A stretch of 41,090 bases of DNA from Lachnospiraceae bacterium UBA7589 (GTDB lineage: Bacteria; Bacillota; Clostridia; Lachnospirales; Lachnospiraceae): positions 22,106 to 63,195 of the forward strand of contig DLKL01000049.1 in the NCBI GenBank assembly GCA_002476495.1, given 5' to 3'. Below are positions 1 to 8,604 of the stretch, piece by piece. Under the pieces are notes generated by a model. That model saw only the letters and a program-made list of their open reading frames with translations. It did no database searches and was not told the origin of the DNA. Position 1 is the first letter of the stretch. Every line of letters begins with the position of its first letter. The translations under genes and the position numbers were made by a program.

Positions 1-230
1 CCGCAAAACACCCTTAGAAAATCTATCTGTGACCCGCCATTCTCACCCTTATCGTACTGCCTTGACCACCGAAACCAGTGACTCTTATCATATATCCGGA
101 TAGAGTCCATTTCCTTGAGTGTATGATAATGCCCCACTTTCTTTACCGTATAACCAAGATAAGAGGCAACAGCGGTCAAATCCACGCTTTTTGCAATGGC
201 TAATTCTGCTTCCGTAAATCTATCCTCCAT
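1..230 (-). CDS. DUF3991/TOPRIM-type protein, N-terminal part (truncated by window)
   Basis: An open frame starts at the ATG at 228-230 and runs off the left edge, giving 76 visible residues. It begins MEDRFTEAELAIAKSVDLTA and continues with a Tyr-Thr-Leu-Lys-Glu stretch, a Ser-His-Trp-Phe-Arg-Trp segment and a Gly-Gly-Ser-x-Ile-Asp-Phe motif. This is the layout of the N-terminal region of DUF3991 proteins, which usually carry a TOPRIM primase-like domain downstream and are common cargo of Clostridia conjugative elements, where a role in DNA processing is presumed. A GGAAGG ribosome site lies inside the end of the preceding JAB gene, and only two bases separate the JAB stop from this start, so they are probably co-transcribed. 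The TOPRIM part is not visible, so the assignment rests on the N-terminus alone. Confidence 0.7.
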   Translation of the reverse strand, partial: MEDRFTEAELAIAKSVDLTAVASYLGYTVKKVGHYHTLKEMDSIRIYDKSHWFRWSRQYDKGENGGSQIDFLRVFC

Positions 231-232
231 CG

Positions 233-796
233 CTACCTTCCTTTCTCCCGTTCTGCCACAAGACTGTTGGTAAAACTGAAATTCCTGTAATCACTTGTAT
301 AGGAGATCTTTGGATTATCCATAAGTCCTTTTTCCTTAAAGCTAAAAAATTCCTTATTATCGCCTCCTACTATCAGATGATCCACCAGCCGGATACCCAC
401 CATCTCGCAGACGGAATTCATACGGTCGGTTATCATCGTATCTTCTTTACTCGGAAACAGATTTCCGCTTGGATGCGAATGAATGAGCATAATACTCGCT
501 GCATTTGACAAAATGCTTGCCTTGAGTATTTCCCTCGGATGCACCAATGCTTCATTTAGTGCACCAATACTTGCGAAGGTAACATTAATCGGTTTCAGGT
601 CTGATTGCAGATTGACTACACAGACAACCTCCCTGTCCATTTCACAGAGAAGCTCTCCGATAGTGGCTGCTGCTTCGTAGGGATTCTGTAAAGGAAGCTC
701 CGAATATAACGGAGCCTCCTTCACAAGCTTTACTCTAACCACATCAAGCTTAAAGGCTTCTTCTGCTTCCATCTGAGATTTCTTTTCGATTCCCAT
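233..796 (-). CDS. RadC-like JAB/MPN domain protein
   Basis: This 187-residue protein carries the JAMM metalloprotease signature: His106-Ser-His108-Pro-Ser-Gly, then Ser116 and Asp119, so the zinc site looks intact. The domain fills roughly residues 35 to 155. RadC-like JAB proteins are widespread on mobile elements and phages; their substrate is not established, and the old DNA-repair role of RadC is not supported. I chose the start at 796 because AAAGGAGG lies eight bases upstream; the ATG pair just before it (805, 802) is almost fused to the ribosome site. The gene overlaps the 47-residue gene upstream by 47 bases and is followed after two bases by the DUF3991 gene, so translation is probably coupled. 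Family is confident; function on the element is unknown. Confidence 0.85.
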   Translation of the reverse strand: MGIEKKSQMEAEEAFKLDVVRVKLVKEAPLYSELPLQNPYEAAATIGELLCEMDREVVCVVNLQSDLKPINVTFASIGALNEALVHPREILKASILSNAASIMLIHSHPSGNLFPSKEDTMITDRMNSVCEMVGIRLVDHLIVGGDNKEFFSFKEKGLMDNPKISYTSDYRNFSFTNSLVAEREKGR

Positions 797-893
797 TCGC
801 ATCATCCTCCTTTAGCTCAATCTGTAAAATAAAGTCCCCTTCCCAGGCATTCATAAGAGCAATCAGTTCCTGCACGGTCATCTCCTGCTCCAT
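750..893 (-). CDS. Small conserved-type hypothetical protein (47 aa)
   Basis: A 47-residue frame begins MEQEMTVQELIALMNAWEGD and is followed by an acidic-basic tail. AGGAGG sits seven bases before the ATG at 891-893, a strong ribosome site that also shows the longer upstream frame is not used. It starts 10 bases after the DUF5688 gene and its end overlaps the JAB gene in another frame, a packing typical of real small genes within operons. No membrane segment or known motif is visible. I do not recognise its family, and no function can be proposed beyond association with this operon. Confidence 0.6.
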   Translation of the reverse strand: MEQEMTVQELIALMNAWEGDFILQIELKEDDANGNRKEISDGSRRSL

Positions 894-903
894 AGTCTGC
901 CTC

Positions 904-1899
904 CTATCTGGACTTTCCGTTGTCATAGATAAGCTGCGCCTCTGCAACCATGCCATCCAGTCTCTTATTCGGAGTATCCGTTGCAAGGGTAAGTCTTCTT
1001 GCATCCTTATCATAGTGATATACCTGATTGGATAATCTGTCTTCCAAGGCTACCTGTCCCATGTTGATTTCGCTTACCATTTCTGCAAGCTCATAAGGGT
1101 CTCCAACATTTGTAGATACTGCGATGCACTCATGCACGGATGAAGGCAGAATATAGAGGTCTGTTTCAAGCTTCATAGCCAGCTTATGGAGATTATCTTC
1201 ATAAAGCATGGAACCTGCTCCATTAATGCCCCTGTCGTTACTGATTACCCACATCATCTTATCTTCCGGCATCTCACCGATCATCATGTCTGCAACCTCA
1301 GCAGGCATACCGTCACTGATAAACATTTCACGAATAACATCGTTCATGGATTTGACGGTCGGCGGGAAAATACGCCTTGTGTTGTCCACAGCGCACTTAA
1401 ACAGCTGCTCTTCATTCATGCCAAGCTGCTCCGCAAGATTATTGCGAATCGCCGAACTCTGGATTCCGTTTTCATCCACCTTTACCACCCAGCGGTAGAT
1501 AATGGACAAATCCTGAAACTCTCTGTGCGGCATATCCCTGAGCATATCTTCATTCTGCAATGTGTTAATAACCTGAAAGACAATGTTATCCTTTGCACCT
1601 TCAAGATTCACATCCCCTACTTCGGGCATTTCCTTGAATGCCATATCCATTCTTCTGGCAGCACTCTGTAACACCTCCTGAAGATTCTCTGTCTCAAGAT
1701 AGTGTTCATACATGTGATTAATATACAGTGTGGGAGATACGCTTCTTCCTGCTCCGCTTCCCACTAATGTGATACCATCCAGAACCTTGTTTACTTTATT
1801 GACAGGTTCAACACGAAGTCTCATTCCCTGATACTGCTCCGGCATATAATCCATAAACTTCTCTGCCACGACTTCCTTAAAAATCTCATAATTCATCAT
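904..1899 (-). CDS. DUF5688 family protein
   Basis: The 331-residue soluble protein matches the pattern I know for DUF5688: an N-terminal MMNYEIFKEVVAEKFMDYMP, a Lys-Val-Asn-Lys-x-Leu-Asp-Gly-Ile segment, and Ser-Pro-Thr-Leu-Tyr-Ile-Asn with a following Tyr-Glu-His-Tyr. There is no signal peptide or membrane helix. DUF5688 genes recur on Lachnospiraceae conjugative elements and their function is unknown. The ribosome site GGAGG is ten bases from the first of two adjacent ATGs (1899; 1896 is also possible). A terminator separates it from the adhesin gene upstream, so it heads the DUF5688-47aa-JAB-DUF3991 group or is reached by read-through. No clear promoter is seen in the 65-base gap. Confidence 0.8.
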   Translation of the reverse strand: MMNYEIFKEVVAEKFMDYMPEQYQGMRLRVEPVNKVNKVLDGITLVGSGAGRSVSPTLYINHMYEHYLETENLQEVLQSAARRMDMAFKEMPEVGDVNLEGAKDNIVFQVINTLQNEDMLRDMPHREFQDLSIIYRWVVKVDENGIQSSAIRNNLAEQLGMNEEQLFKCAVDNTRRIFPPTVKSMNDVIREMFISDGMPAEVADMMIGEMPEDKMMWVISNDRGINGAGSMLYEDNLHKLAMKLETDLYILPSSVHECIAVSTNVGDPYELAEMVSEINMGQVALEDRLSNQVYHYDKDARRLTLATDTPNKRLDGMVAEAQLIYDNGKSR

Positions 1900-1914
1900 A
1901 AAATATCATCCTCC

Positions 1915-1952
1915 ATAAAAAATATGAGGTGTAAGCATTCGGCCTACACCTC
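1915..1952 (-). terminator. Terminator downstream of the adhesin gene
   Basis: On the minus strand GAGGTGTA (from 1952) pairs with TACACCTC (ending 1926) around a short loop, followed by ATATTTTTT. It lies 13 bases past the adhesin stop codon and ahead of the DUF5688 ribosome site, so it should end the adhesin transcript. Confidence 0.75.
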
Positions 1953-1964
1953 TTTGAAAATACA

Positions 1965-4900
1965 TTATTCAGTTACTTCATCGTCTTCCTTCTTTCTCCA
2001 GAAGAAAGCACCTGCTCCTGCTAACATTGCAGCCAAACCAAGTCCGGCAAAAAGCCAAGTATTGAAGTTATCCCCGGTCTGTGGAAGCTTTGGTTCCGTA
2101 GGCTTGTTCGTAATATTCAGTGTATAAGTCACAACCTCAGGGGCTGCATCGCCATACTGTAATACCACCTCGTGAATGGTCTCATCAAGGATATACCCTT
2201 CTGCAGCCTTAGTCTCGACCACATAATACTTGATATCCTCCACGAACTCGCCATCCTTGAATACACCAATCGGAAGTTCTCCGGATTCCGCATGACCATT
2301 CTTGTCAGTCACAAGTTTTTCAATCACATTGCCATCCTTATCACGGATTTCAAACTCTACACCGGCAATACCTTTCTTGGTATATTCGTCAGTCTTTTCA
2401 ATGATAATCTTTCCATTCACAAGCTCATCCTTCATGGATACCTTCTGAGTTTCCTTTGTCTCAGTCACCTCAAACTCCACATCATTTGCAATTCTATATC
2501 CATAAGGGGCAATCTCTTCCCTTAAGATATACTTGCCAACAGGAATTCTGTCGATGACATGAACTGTTCCATCGGACTCCCAGCTGTAAACCACATTTCC
2601 ATTAGCATCAATAATGGAGAGCTTTGCACCCTTAAGCTCATGCTCTCCGGTAATATCAGTCTTGGAAATTTCAAGCTTGGTAGGATAGTTTTCAAATTCT
2701 GCCTCAAATTCAATTACTTCCACATCACCACCCTGATAAGAAGCATCCACATCAAAGCATTCATCGGTCTTCACATATCCTGCAGGAGCTTCCATTTCCT
2801 TCACATAATACTGTCCGAGAGGAAGGTCTGAAATAAAGGTTACTGTTCCGTCAGCTCCGGTTACTGCTTTCTCAATGAAAGTATCAGCAGCTACAATCAG
2901 TCTGCCATCAGCATCGAAAATATCTTCCTTTGCATATAAGCCGAATACTGCTCCCTCAAGAGCCTTCTTCGTCTCAGCATCCTTCTTGATAACAGTAATC
3001 TGTACCTTCTGTCTCTCATTGGTTACATCCATACCTGCATATACCACTTTGGTATTCTGGTCGATATAGGAAAGATCTGCTTCGATTGGTGTACTGTCAA
3101 GTACAAATCCCTCGATAGTTGCAGTCTCAACAAGGTAGTACTTGCCAAGCGGTAAATCACTAATCATGGCTATTCCTTTGTCATTTGTAACAATGGTTGC
3201 TACAAGCTCATCAGCCTCATAATATACAGTGTCAAGACCATCCGGACTTACAATGTCCTCTCTTGCATAAACCTCAAAGGTAACGCCTGCAAGAGATTTC
3301 TTGAAGTAATCGAATACAAAGTCATACCACTTACCTTTTACAAGGTTAATGTCTGTCAGGAACTCTCCATCCTTGTTGATGATGATTGACCCGGTAGGAA
3401 CTTCATCCTTCATAACAACGCTTTGGATTTCCTCCGTATCCTCTACAGTGAAGGTTACATCCGATGCCTTAAGGTATCCGTAAGGAGCAAATTCCTCACG
3501 AAGCACATAAGATTCACTTACTACAAGCTTCTTAATCACATGTGCTTCCCCTGCCTTGGATGTCCAGGTATCAACCACATTTCCGTCCTTATCAAGAACA
3601 GTCAGTGTTGCACCGGAAAGCTCTGCACCGCTTGTAATATCTTCCTTTGTAAACTCAAAAGTTGTAGGCATATTGTGGAAGTTTGCTATAATTGTTGCAT
3701 ACTTCACTTCCTGTCCCTGATACTCTGCATCAAATTCGATCACATCATCGCATGATACATATCCTGCAGGTGCCTTTATTTCCTTCGCATAGTAATGACC
3801 CAGAGGATAATCCTTTACGAACTGGATATCGCCATTTGCATCAGATACTGCTACCTCAAGTAAAGTATCTTTCTCTACGATTACCTTACCATCCACATTT
3901 ACAATATCCTCCGCTGCATATAAGCCAAACTCAGCACCGGAAACCGGCAAACCGGTCTCTCCATCCAGTTTTACTACGGATAAATCAACCTTCTGTCTGT
4001 CATTTGCGAATGTCAGACTTTCCCTGATAACAGGAGTCTTATCATCCACATATACGAAAGTTACATACTGCTCTTCTTTGTTCAGTACATACCCGTAAGG
4101 AGCTTCCACTTCTACTACTCTGTACTTTCCAAGAGGAAGGTCTGAAACTTTTGCTTTTCCGTCCTCCCCGGTTACAACGGTTGAAACCAGATCACCTTCT
4201 GCATAATACTTGTTTCGGTTTCCGTTCTCATCTGTCTGCATGTCTGCTGTGTAAATATCCTCAGCTGCATAGATTTCAAACTTAGCACCGGCAAGGGAAC
4301 CTTCTCTATAAACAAATTCCTTATCTTCGGAATCTGCAAATAAACCGCCCTTATATGCATCCAGTACCTCGCCCTTCTTCTCAATTACAAGCTCACCAAC
4401 AGCAGGAGCATCTTCATACTCTACAGTAATGATTGCTTCGTAAGTGTCAGGTTCCACTTCGTAGAAAGTATCAGTATCCACTTTTACTTCCACATAGTTT
4501 TCATTGAGTACATATCCAAAAGGAGCTGCCACTTCTTCAATACGGTAATTACCAAGAGGTAATACATCCGGCAAAATCAAATCACCATCTGCATCAGTAA
4601 AGAATGAAGTATGGACTTTCTTGGACGGGTAAGTGGTAATCATCTCCACATACTTATTGGTGTCCATATTGAAAATCTTAAACTCTGTGTTAGGAATAAG
4701 AACCGTCATTTTGGTATCTGCATCCTTCTTAATCACACGAAGCTTTGCTGTAAACTCTCTGTCCACAAACACTCTCCAGACCTGCGGTTCTGTCGGATGA
4801 TTCTCCGTAACATGAACCTCAAATGGCTTGATTGTCTCCATGTTATGAGGAGTTACTGTCTCAATTACCACATAAGTTCCATAAGGGATAGGAATGGTTA

Positions 4901-7343
4901 CCAGATGTCCCTTTTCATCTGTGAAAGCTTCAGTTTCTCCATTTGCACCAATTACAACAGGAGTTGCACTGTCAAAATCATAACCCCCATCTTCTTTTAC
5001 GGATAAAGATGACTTAAGGTAAGCTGTAAAGCCTGCCTTTTCAAGCAATGGAGCTTCTGTATCATCTCCATTATCAGATACCTTAATCAACTGGAATGGC
5101 TGCTTCATAACCTGCTCTTTGGAAGTTGTGCTTCTTGATACCTCCGCAACAAGATCACCTTCATAATCGCAGACTACATCATGCTCTTCCTCATCTAAAA
5201 GATATCCTTCCGGTGGAGTGATTTCCTTTACATAGTAATTTCCAAGATAAAGGTTATTCACTTCCGCATCACCATTGGCATCCGTTGTCATGGTAGCTAC
5301 CAAATCGTTCGCTTTAAATACGACTCCGGTTGCTCCGTCCGGATGCATGATATCATCACGGGCATACAAACCGTAAACTGCTCCTTCTAAGGTAGCATCT
5401 CCCTGTGGTACGGGAAGACCTGTTTCCTTATCCACCTTGAAGATATGAATCTTTGCAGTGGTTCTGTCATTTGCAAACTCATGGCTGAAAGTAGCCTTGG
5501 CTGTAGTCTCTGGCAGGTAATTGAAGTTGAAGCTGTATACATCGCTGCTGTTTCTCACATATCCATAAGGAGCCTGTGACTCAGAAATATAGTAGCTGTT
5601 TGCAATCGGTAAATCCAAAGTGTATGCTGCCTTACCATTCTCACCTGTAGTGACTGTCTGAAGTGCAGTACCTTTGGTAACGATAACCTGACCTGCATAG
5701 TTCTTGATATCATTACCGGCGTATAAAGTGTATTTACCGCCATCTAACGGATTTGCAGTATCAGAGTCCTTCTTTACTACAGAAACCTCTGCCTTCTGTC
5801 TTGTATTCTGAATGGTTGCTGATTCATACTGTACTTCCACATTCTGGTCCTTGTACTCAATATTCACTGGCACGGGAGTAGTATTGATGGTATATCCATC
5901 AATGCTCTTTGTTTCCGTTACCACATAAGAGCCAAGATGAAGGTCTGTAAGAACAACCAGACCGTCAGAACCTGTTACAAGGTTTTCTGCAATCAAATCT
6001 CCCTTACTATAAACCTTTGTACCATCTGCCTTATAGATATCAGCACCGGCAGTTACCTTAAATGTTGCTCCCGGTAATTTCTTTACTTCATAAGTAAAGT
6101 TACTTCCATTCCATCCGGTAAGAACCTCACCTTCCTTGTAAATAGTCAGTACTCCAAGCTGTTCCTTATCAGTTGCAGTAAAGGAAGTTGTCTGACCTGC
6201 CTTAACAGTAAGTGTGTGTACCTTTCCGCTAATCACATAACCCTTCGGAGCCTGAATCTCCTTCACATAATAAGTGCCTGCCACAAGTGCCTTGGAAGTA
6301 GCTGTACCATCACTTCCGGTAGTAATTGTGTCAACCTTATTGGTGCACGCACTGTCAGTATAGATACCATACTTTGCACCGGGAAGCTTCACACCACTCT
6401 CCTCGTCCTGCTTGGTAATCTTTCCATAACCGATATTCTCAGTCTTGACCTTGAAATACGCTGACACCGGGTCTGCTGATGGTTTCTCAGAAATAAACTC
6501 CTGATAGCCTGACTTTCCGGTAAGCCAGAACACGCAGCTTGATGTTGTTTCCACAACTCCTGCTGTTGAGTTCATGGTTGCCGTGGTAGCTGTAGTATTC
6601 ACAGATGTTGTGTGAATCGTAACGCTGTTACCACTTTTCTCTACAGAATATCCACTGAGGGAAATGTCGAAATTCGACAACACTCCATTGGAATCATTTA
6701 GAGTTGTTTCAAATCTCTTATTACTCTCATTCCACTTCAATTCATAAGTGGTTGCTCCACTCTTGGTTGCGCTTGCAAAACTTGGTCTTGTAGCATAATA
6801 AGATGCACTGATATTGTTCTTAAGCGTTGTATAGTAAGCGTAAGAATTGGTCGGATTAGGTGCTGATGCACATAACTTATTAGCTGCCGAATCATCGGAA
6901 CCTGTTCCAAAAAGATTTGCCACAATCGCCCATACCATTGCCTGTGTTGCAATATACTGGTCACACTGATCATTGCTTGGTGCTGTAGCTGAGTTACATC
7001 CATATCCAAAGTACAGACAGTATGCAAGCTGTTTTTCCTGTGCTGCTGATAAACTCGTGCTCGGATTATCATAGCTGTTCATAAGCTGACCACCATCAGC
7101 CGCCAGTCCAAAATTCATACAGTAAGCTGCATTGCCATCAATCATAGAGTACAAAATCTTACCATGATTGTAGCCTGCCTTTAACTCACTTACCTCCCCG
7201 GTATTCTTTACAGAAGCATTCCAGAAGGCAATATTCGCACTCGGACTTGCTGCAAATGCAGTTGTTCCGTTAGAGAACAATGTGGTGAACATCGTAAGAA
7301 CAGCAAGAAAACCTGCCATAAATCTTCTAAACTTTTGTTTCAC
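1965..7343 (-). CDS. LPXTG-anchored thioester/Cna-B repeat surface adhesin (SpaA-like)
   Basis: This 1792-residue wall protein has a signal peptide (about residues 1-31, ending Ala-Phe-Ala), then a thioester-type domain with Cys75 in AYCMNFG and Gln134 in ATQAMVWA, the pair that forms the internal thioester in Gram-positive adhesins. From about residue 300 I count 13 Cna-B-like modules, each ending in a variant of Tyr-x-x-x-Glu-x-x-Ala-Pro-x-Gly-Tyr, whose Glu normally catalyses the Lys-Asn isopeptide bond. LPQTG at 1753-1757 is followed by a hydrophobic helix and a positively charged tail, so sortase should anchor it. The start is GTG at 7341-7343, eight bases after AAGGAGG; the nearby ATG is out of frame. 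No sortase gene is in the window, so a host enzyme or one further left must act. It probably mediates covalent attachment to a host or mating-partner surface; the ligand is unknown. Confidence 0.92.
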   Translation of the reverse strand: MKQKFRRFMAGFLAVLTMFTTLFSNGTTAFAASPSANIAFWNASVKNTGEVSELKAGYNHGKILYSMIDGNAAYCMNFGLAADGGQLMNSYDNPSTSLSAAQEKQLAYCLYFGYGCNSATAPSNDQCDQYIATQAMVWAIVANLFGTGSDDSAANKLCASAPNPTNSYAYYTTLKNNISASYYATRPSFASATKSGATTYELKWNESNKRFETTLNDSNGVLSNFDISLSGYSVEKSGNSVTIHTTSVNTTATTATMNSTAGVVETTSSCVFWLTGKSGYQEFISEKPSADPVSAYFKVKTENIGYGKITKQDEESGVKLPGAKYGIYTDSACTNKVDTITTGSDGTATSKALVAGTYYVKEIQAPKGYVISGKVHTLTVKAGQTTSFTATDKEQLGVLTIYKEGEVLTGWNGSNFTYEVKKLPGATFKVTAGADIYKADGTKVYSKGDLIAENLVTGSDGLVVLTDLHLGSYVVTETKSIDGYTINTTPVPVNIEYKDQNVEVQYESATIQNTRQKAEVSVVKKDSDTANPLDGGKYTLYAGNDIKNYAGQVIVTKGTALQTVTTGENGKAAYTLDLPIANSYYISESQAPYGYVRNSSDVYSFNFNYLPETTAKATFSHEFANDRTTAKIHIFKVDKETGLPVPQGDATLEGAVYGLYARDDIMHPDGATGVVFKANDLVATMTTDANGDAEVNNLYLGNYYVKEITPPEGYLLDEEEHDVVCDYEGDLVAEVSRSTTSKEQVMKQPFQLIKVSDNGDDTEAPLLEKAGFTAYLKSSLSVKEDGGYDFDSATPVVIGANGETEAFTDEKGHLVTIPIPYGTYVVIETVTPHNMETIKPFEVHVTENHPTEPQVWRVFVDREFTAKLRVIKKDADTKMTVLIPNTEFKIFNMDTNKYVEMITTYPSKKVHTSFFTDADGDLILPDVLPLGNYRIEEVAAPFGYVLNENYVEVKVDTDTFYEVEPDTYEAIITVEYEDAPAVGELVIEKKGEVLDAYKGGLFADSEDKEFVYREGSLAGAKFEIYAAEDIYTADMQTDENGNRNKYYAEGDLVSTVVTGEDGKAKVSDLPLGKYRVVEVEAPYGYVLNKEEQYVTFVYVDDKTPVIRESLTFANDRQKVDLSVVKLDGETGLPVSGAEFGLYAAEDIVNVDGKVIVEKDTLLEVAVSDANGDIQFVKDYPLGHYYAKEIKAPAGYVSCDDVIEFDAEYQGQEVKYATIIANFHNMPTTFEFTKEDITSGAELSGATLTVLDKDGNVVDTWTSKAGEAHVIKKLVVSESYVLREEFAPYGYLKASDVTFTVEDTEEIQSVVMKDEVPTGSIIINKDGEFLTDINLVKGKWYDFVFDYFKKSLAGVTFEVYAREDIVSPDGLDTVYYEADELVATIVTNDKGIAMISDLPLGKYYLVETATIEGFVLDSTPIEADLSYIDQNTKVVYAGMDVTNERQKVQITVIKKDAETKKALEGAVFGLYAKEDIFDADGRLIVAADTFIEKAVTGADGTVTFISDLPLGQYYVKEMEAPAGYVKTDECFDVDASYQGGDVEVIEFEAEFENYPTKLEISKTDITGEHELKGAKLSIIDANGNVVYSWESDGTVHVIDRIPVGKYILREEIAPYGYRIANDVEFEVTETKETQKVSMKDELVNGKIIIEKTDEYTKKGIAGVEFEIRDKDGNVIEKLVTDKNGHAESGELPIGVFKDGEFVEDIKYYVVETKAAEGYILDETIHEVVLQYGDAAPEVVTYTLNITNKPTEPKLPQTGDNFNTWLFAGLGLAAMLAGAGAFFWRKKEDDEVTE

Positions 7344-7370
7344 TTTTCATTCCTCCTTAAAAATGGGCAC

Positions 7371-7399
7371 AAAAAAAGCAGGTCACTTTCATGGCCTGC
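7371..7399 (-). terminator. Terminator or attenuator between lipoprotein and adhesin genes
   Basis: The minus strand reads GCAGG, an 11-12 base loop, CCTGC, then seven Ts. It lies 22 bases past the lipoprotein stop and 28 bases before the adhesin start. I see no promoter between it and the adhesin gene, so adhesin expression may depend on read-through. Confidence 0.7.
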
Positions 7400-7421
7400 A
7401 ACTTTTGTTATTGTTTATTTG

Positions 7422-8192
7422 TTATCTGAGACATCGGAACTCATAGAAGTCAGTTCCATTTCTGGAGTACACACCCGCATATACCACATTGAACACCGGA
7501 TTACTTTCCAAAAGAAGCATATCCGCTATGTAAGTTGCAATAGCGTCTTCACTTCTTAATGGCTGTCCGGAAGTCGTACTGGCTATATTTAAGTCAGTTT
7601 CCACAAACACACTGTAGTAGCTGCTCTCCAAACCATCATAGGGATAATACTCGTTATACTCTTCCTGCGTAATTCTGCCCTCTGCCAAGGCATTTGCAAG
7701 GTTATCCTGCGTAGTAATCATACCTCCTGCCTGACACTTTGCAATGGCAAGTGATACCACAGTACCCGGATTGTATCCTGCCGGTGTATATTCCGGCTCC
7801 GGGGTTGTCTCTGGTGTCGGTTCAGGTGTTGGAGTTGGCTCCGATGTCTGAACCGGGGACTGTGTTTCCTCCCTTTGCTCTGTGGATGCAGGTGTTTCTT
7901 CTCTTTGTTCTGTCTGATTCTCTCTGTTTTCAGAAACAGGCTGATTTTCAGTATCATCCGTTACAGGAGCTTCACTGCTTTCAGCTTCATCCTTATTGCT
8001 TTGGAACTCTGTTTCGTTTTCAGAAGAGCTTTCCACCTTACTTTCTTCTGCAATAACCGGCTCCTTGCTTTCCTCTGTCTCTTTTGTTTCTTCATTGCTG
8101 ATATCTGCTTCCGTCATTTCATTCACCGTGGAATTACAGCCAGCTAATGTCAAAACTGCTACGGATAAAAGAATAATAAATAATCTCTTCAT
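7422..8192 (-). CDS. Secreted lipoprotein with acidic low-complexity linker
   Basis: The 256-residue product starts MKRLFIILLSVAVLTLAGCN, a classic lipoprotein signal with lipobox Leu-Ala-Gly-Cys. Residues about 25-140 are a Glu/Ser/Thr-rich spacer ending in Thr-Pro-Glu-Pro repeats, of the kind that spans the peptidoglycan. The C-terminal 110 residues form a compact domain (Asn-Leu-Ala-Asn-Ala-Leu-Ala-Glu-Gly, Asp-Gly-Leu-Glu-Ser-Ser-Tyr-Tyr-Ser-Val-Phe) that I do not recognise. I preferred the ATG at 8190-8192, which has GGGTGA six bases upstream, over the one four codons earlier. It directly precedes the giant adhesin gene, so a role in assembling or displaying the adhesin, or in mating-pair contact, is possible but is inference only. 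Confidence 0.7.
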   Translation of the reverse strand: MKRLFIILLSVAVLTLAGCNSTVNEMTEADISNEETKETEESKEPVIAEESKVESSSENETEFQSNKDEAESSEAPVTDDTENQPVSENRENQTEQREETPASTEQREETQSPVQTSEPTPTPEPTPETTPEPEYTPAGYNPGTVVSLAIAKCQAGGMITTQDNLANALAEGRITQEEYNEYYPYDGLESSYYSVFVETDLNIASTTSGQPLRSEDAIATYIADMLLLESNPVFNVVYAGVYSRNGTDFYEFRCLR

Positions 8193-8277
8193 AATATCAC
8201 CCATCCCTTTCCATAAGAAGGATAGGCTAATGTGTTCCGTGCCTGTCCACTCTTACTGTGTGAACATTTCTATTTAC

Positions 8278-8306
8278 ACGGGACACATACCTTGGGTCTG
8301 TCCCGT
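8278..8306. repeat. Perfect 8-bp inverted repeat upstream of lipoprotein gene
   Basis: ACGGGACA at 8278-8285 and TGTCCCGT at 8299-8306 are perfect complements around a 13-base loop. No T-run follows on either strand, so it is not a simple terminator. It lies in the 140-base gap ahead of the lipoprotein gene and could be a leader hairpin or an operator. A 15-codon frame with a GGAAGGAG ribosome site overlaps it, too short to call. Confidence 0.5.
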
Positions 8307-8332
8307 ACTCGATGCATACTACTCTCCTTCCA

Positions 8333-8410
8333 TTATACACATATCTTCTTCATTCTGAAGAAATATTGTACCAATCTCCGGTTCTTTCGGTAATTTGCAA
8401 ATGTCTTCAT
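8333..8410 (-). CDS. Possible 25-residue basic peptide
   Basis: A 25-codon frame starts at ATG 8408-8410 with GAAGGAGG eight bases upstream, and begins MKTFANYRKNRRLVQYFFRM. It is rich in Arg and Lys with several aromatic residues and has no recognised family. It begins 15 bases after the stop of the 58-residue membrane protein. The strong ribosome site is the main support; it may instead be a leader peptide for the genes that follow. Confidence 0.4.
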   Translation of the reverse strand: MKTFANYRKNRRLVQYFFRMKKICV

Positions 8411-8425
8411 GTTACCGCCTCCTTC

Positions 8426-8602
8426 CTATGGTGTTCCTGCTCTCACAAATGCGAGGAACAGTCTGCCGACAAGTCCTAACAGCAAGAGGAAGACCTTTGC
8501 CACATTTAGAACCAACTGCAACGCATTTAATATCAGCCATGCGATTGCTTTCAATATAGCTACTAATACATTGCCAAATCCGGCTAAAAATCTTCCTGCC
8601 AT
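8426..8602 (-). CDS. Small hydrophobic membrane protein (58 aa)
   Basis: A 58-residue frame starts at ATG 8600-8602 behind GGAGGAATAGGA and overlaps the last bases of the ParR-like gene. Its sequence begins MAGRFLAGFGNVLVAILKAI and is almost entirely hydrophobic through residue 52, enough for one long or two short membrane helices, with only scattered Arg and Lys and a short Arg-Ala-Gly-Thr-Pro end. The ribosome site and the stop-start overlap argue for a real gene. No family is recognised. Small helical proteins like this also occur as type I toxins, but I see no antisense RNA promoter, so that is speculation. Confidence 0.6.
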   Translation of the reverse strand: MAGRFLAGFGNVLVAILKAIAWLILNALQLVLNVAKVFLLLLGLVGRLFLAFVRAGTP

Positions 8603-8604
8603 TC

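Noticed and set aside
2172..6464. Many plus-strand frames opposite the adhesin gene
   Set aside because: They are shadows of the repetitive minus-strand gene, without ribosome sites or recognisable domains.
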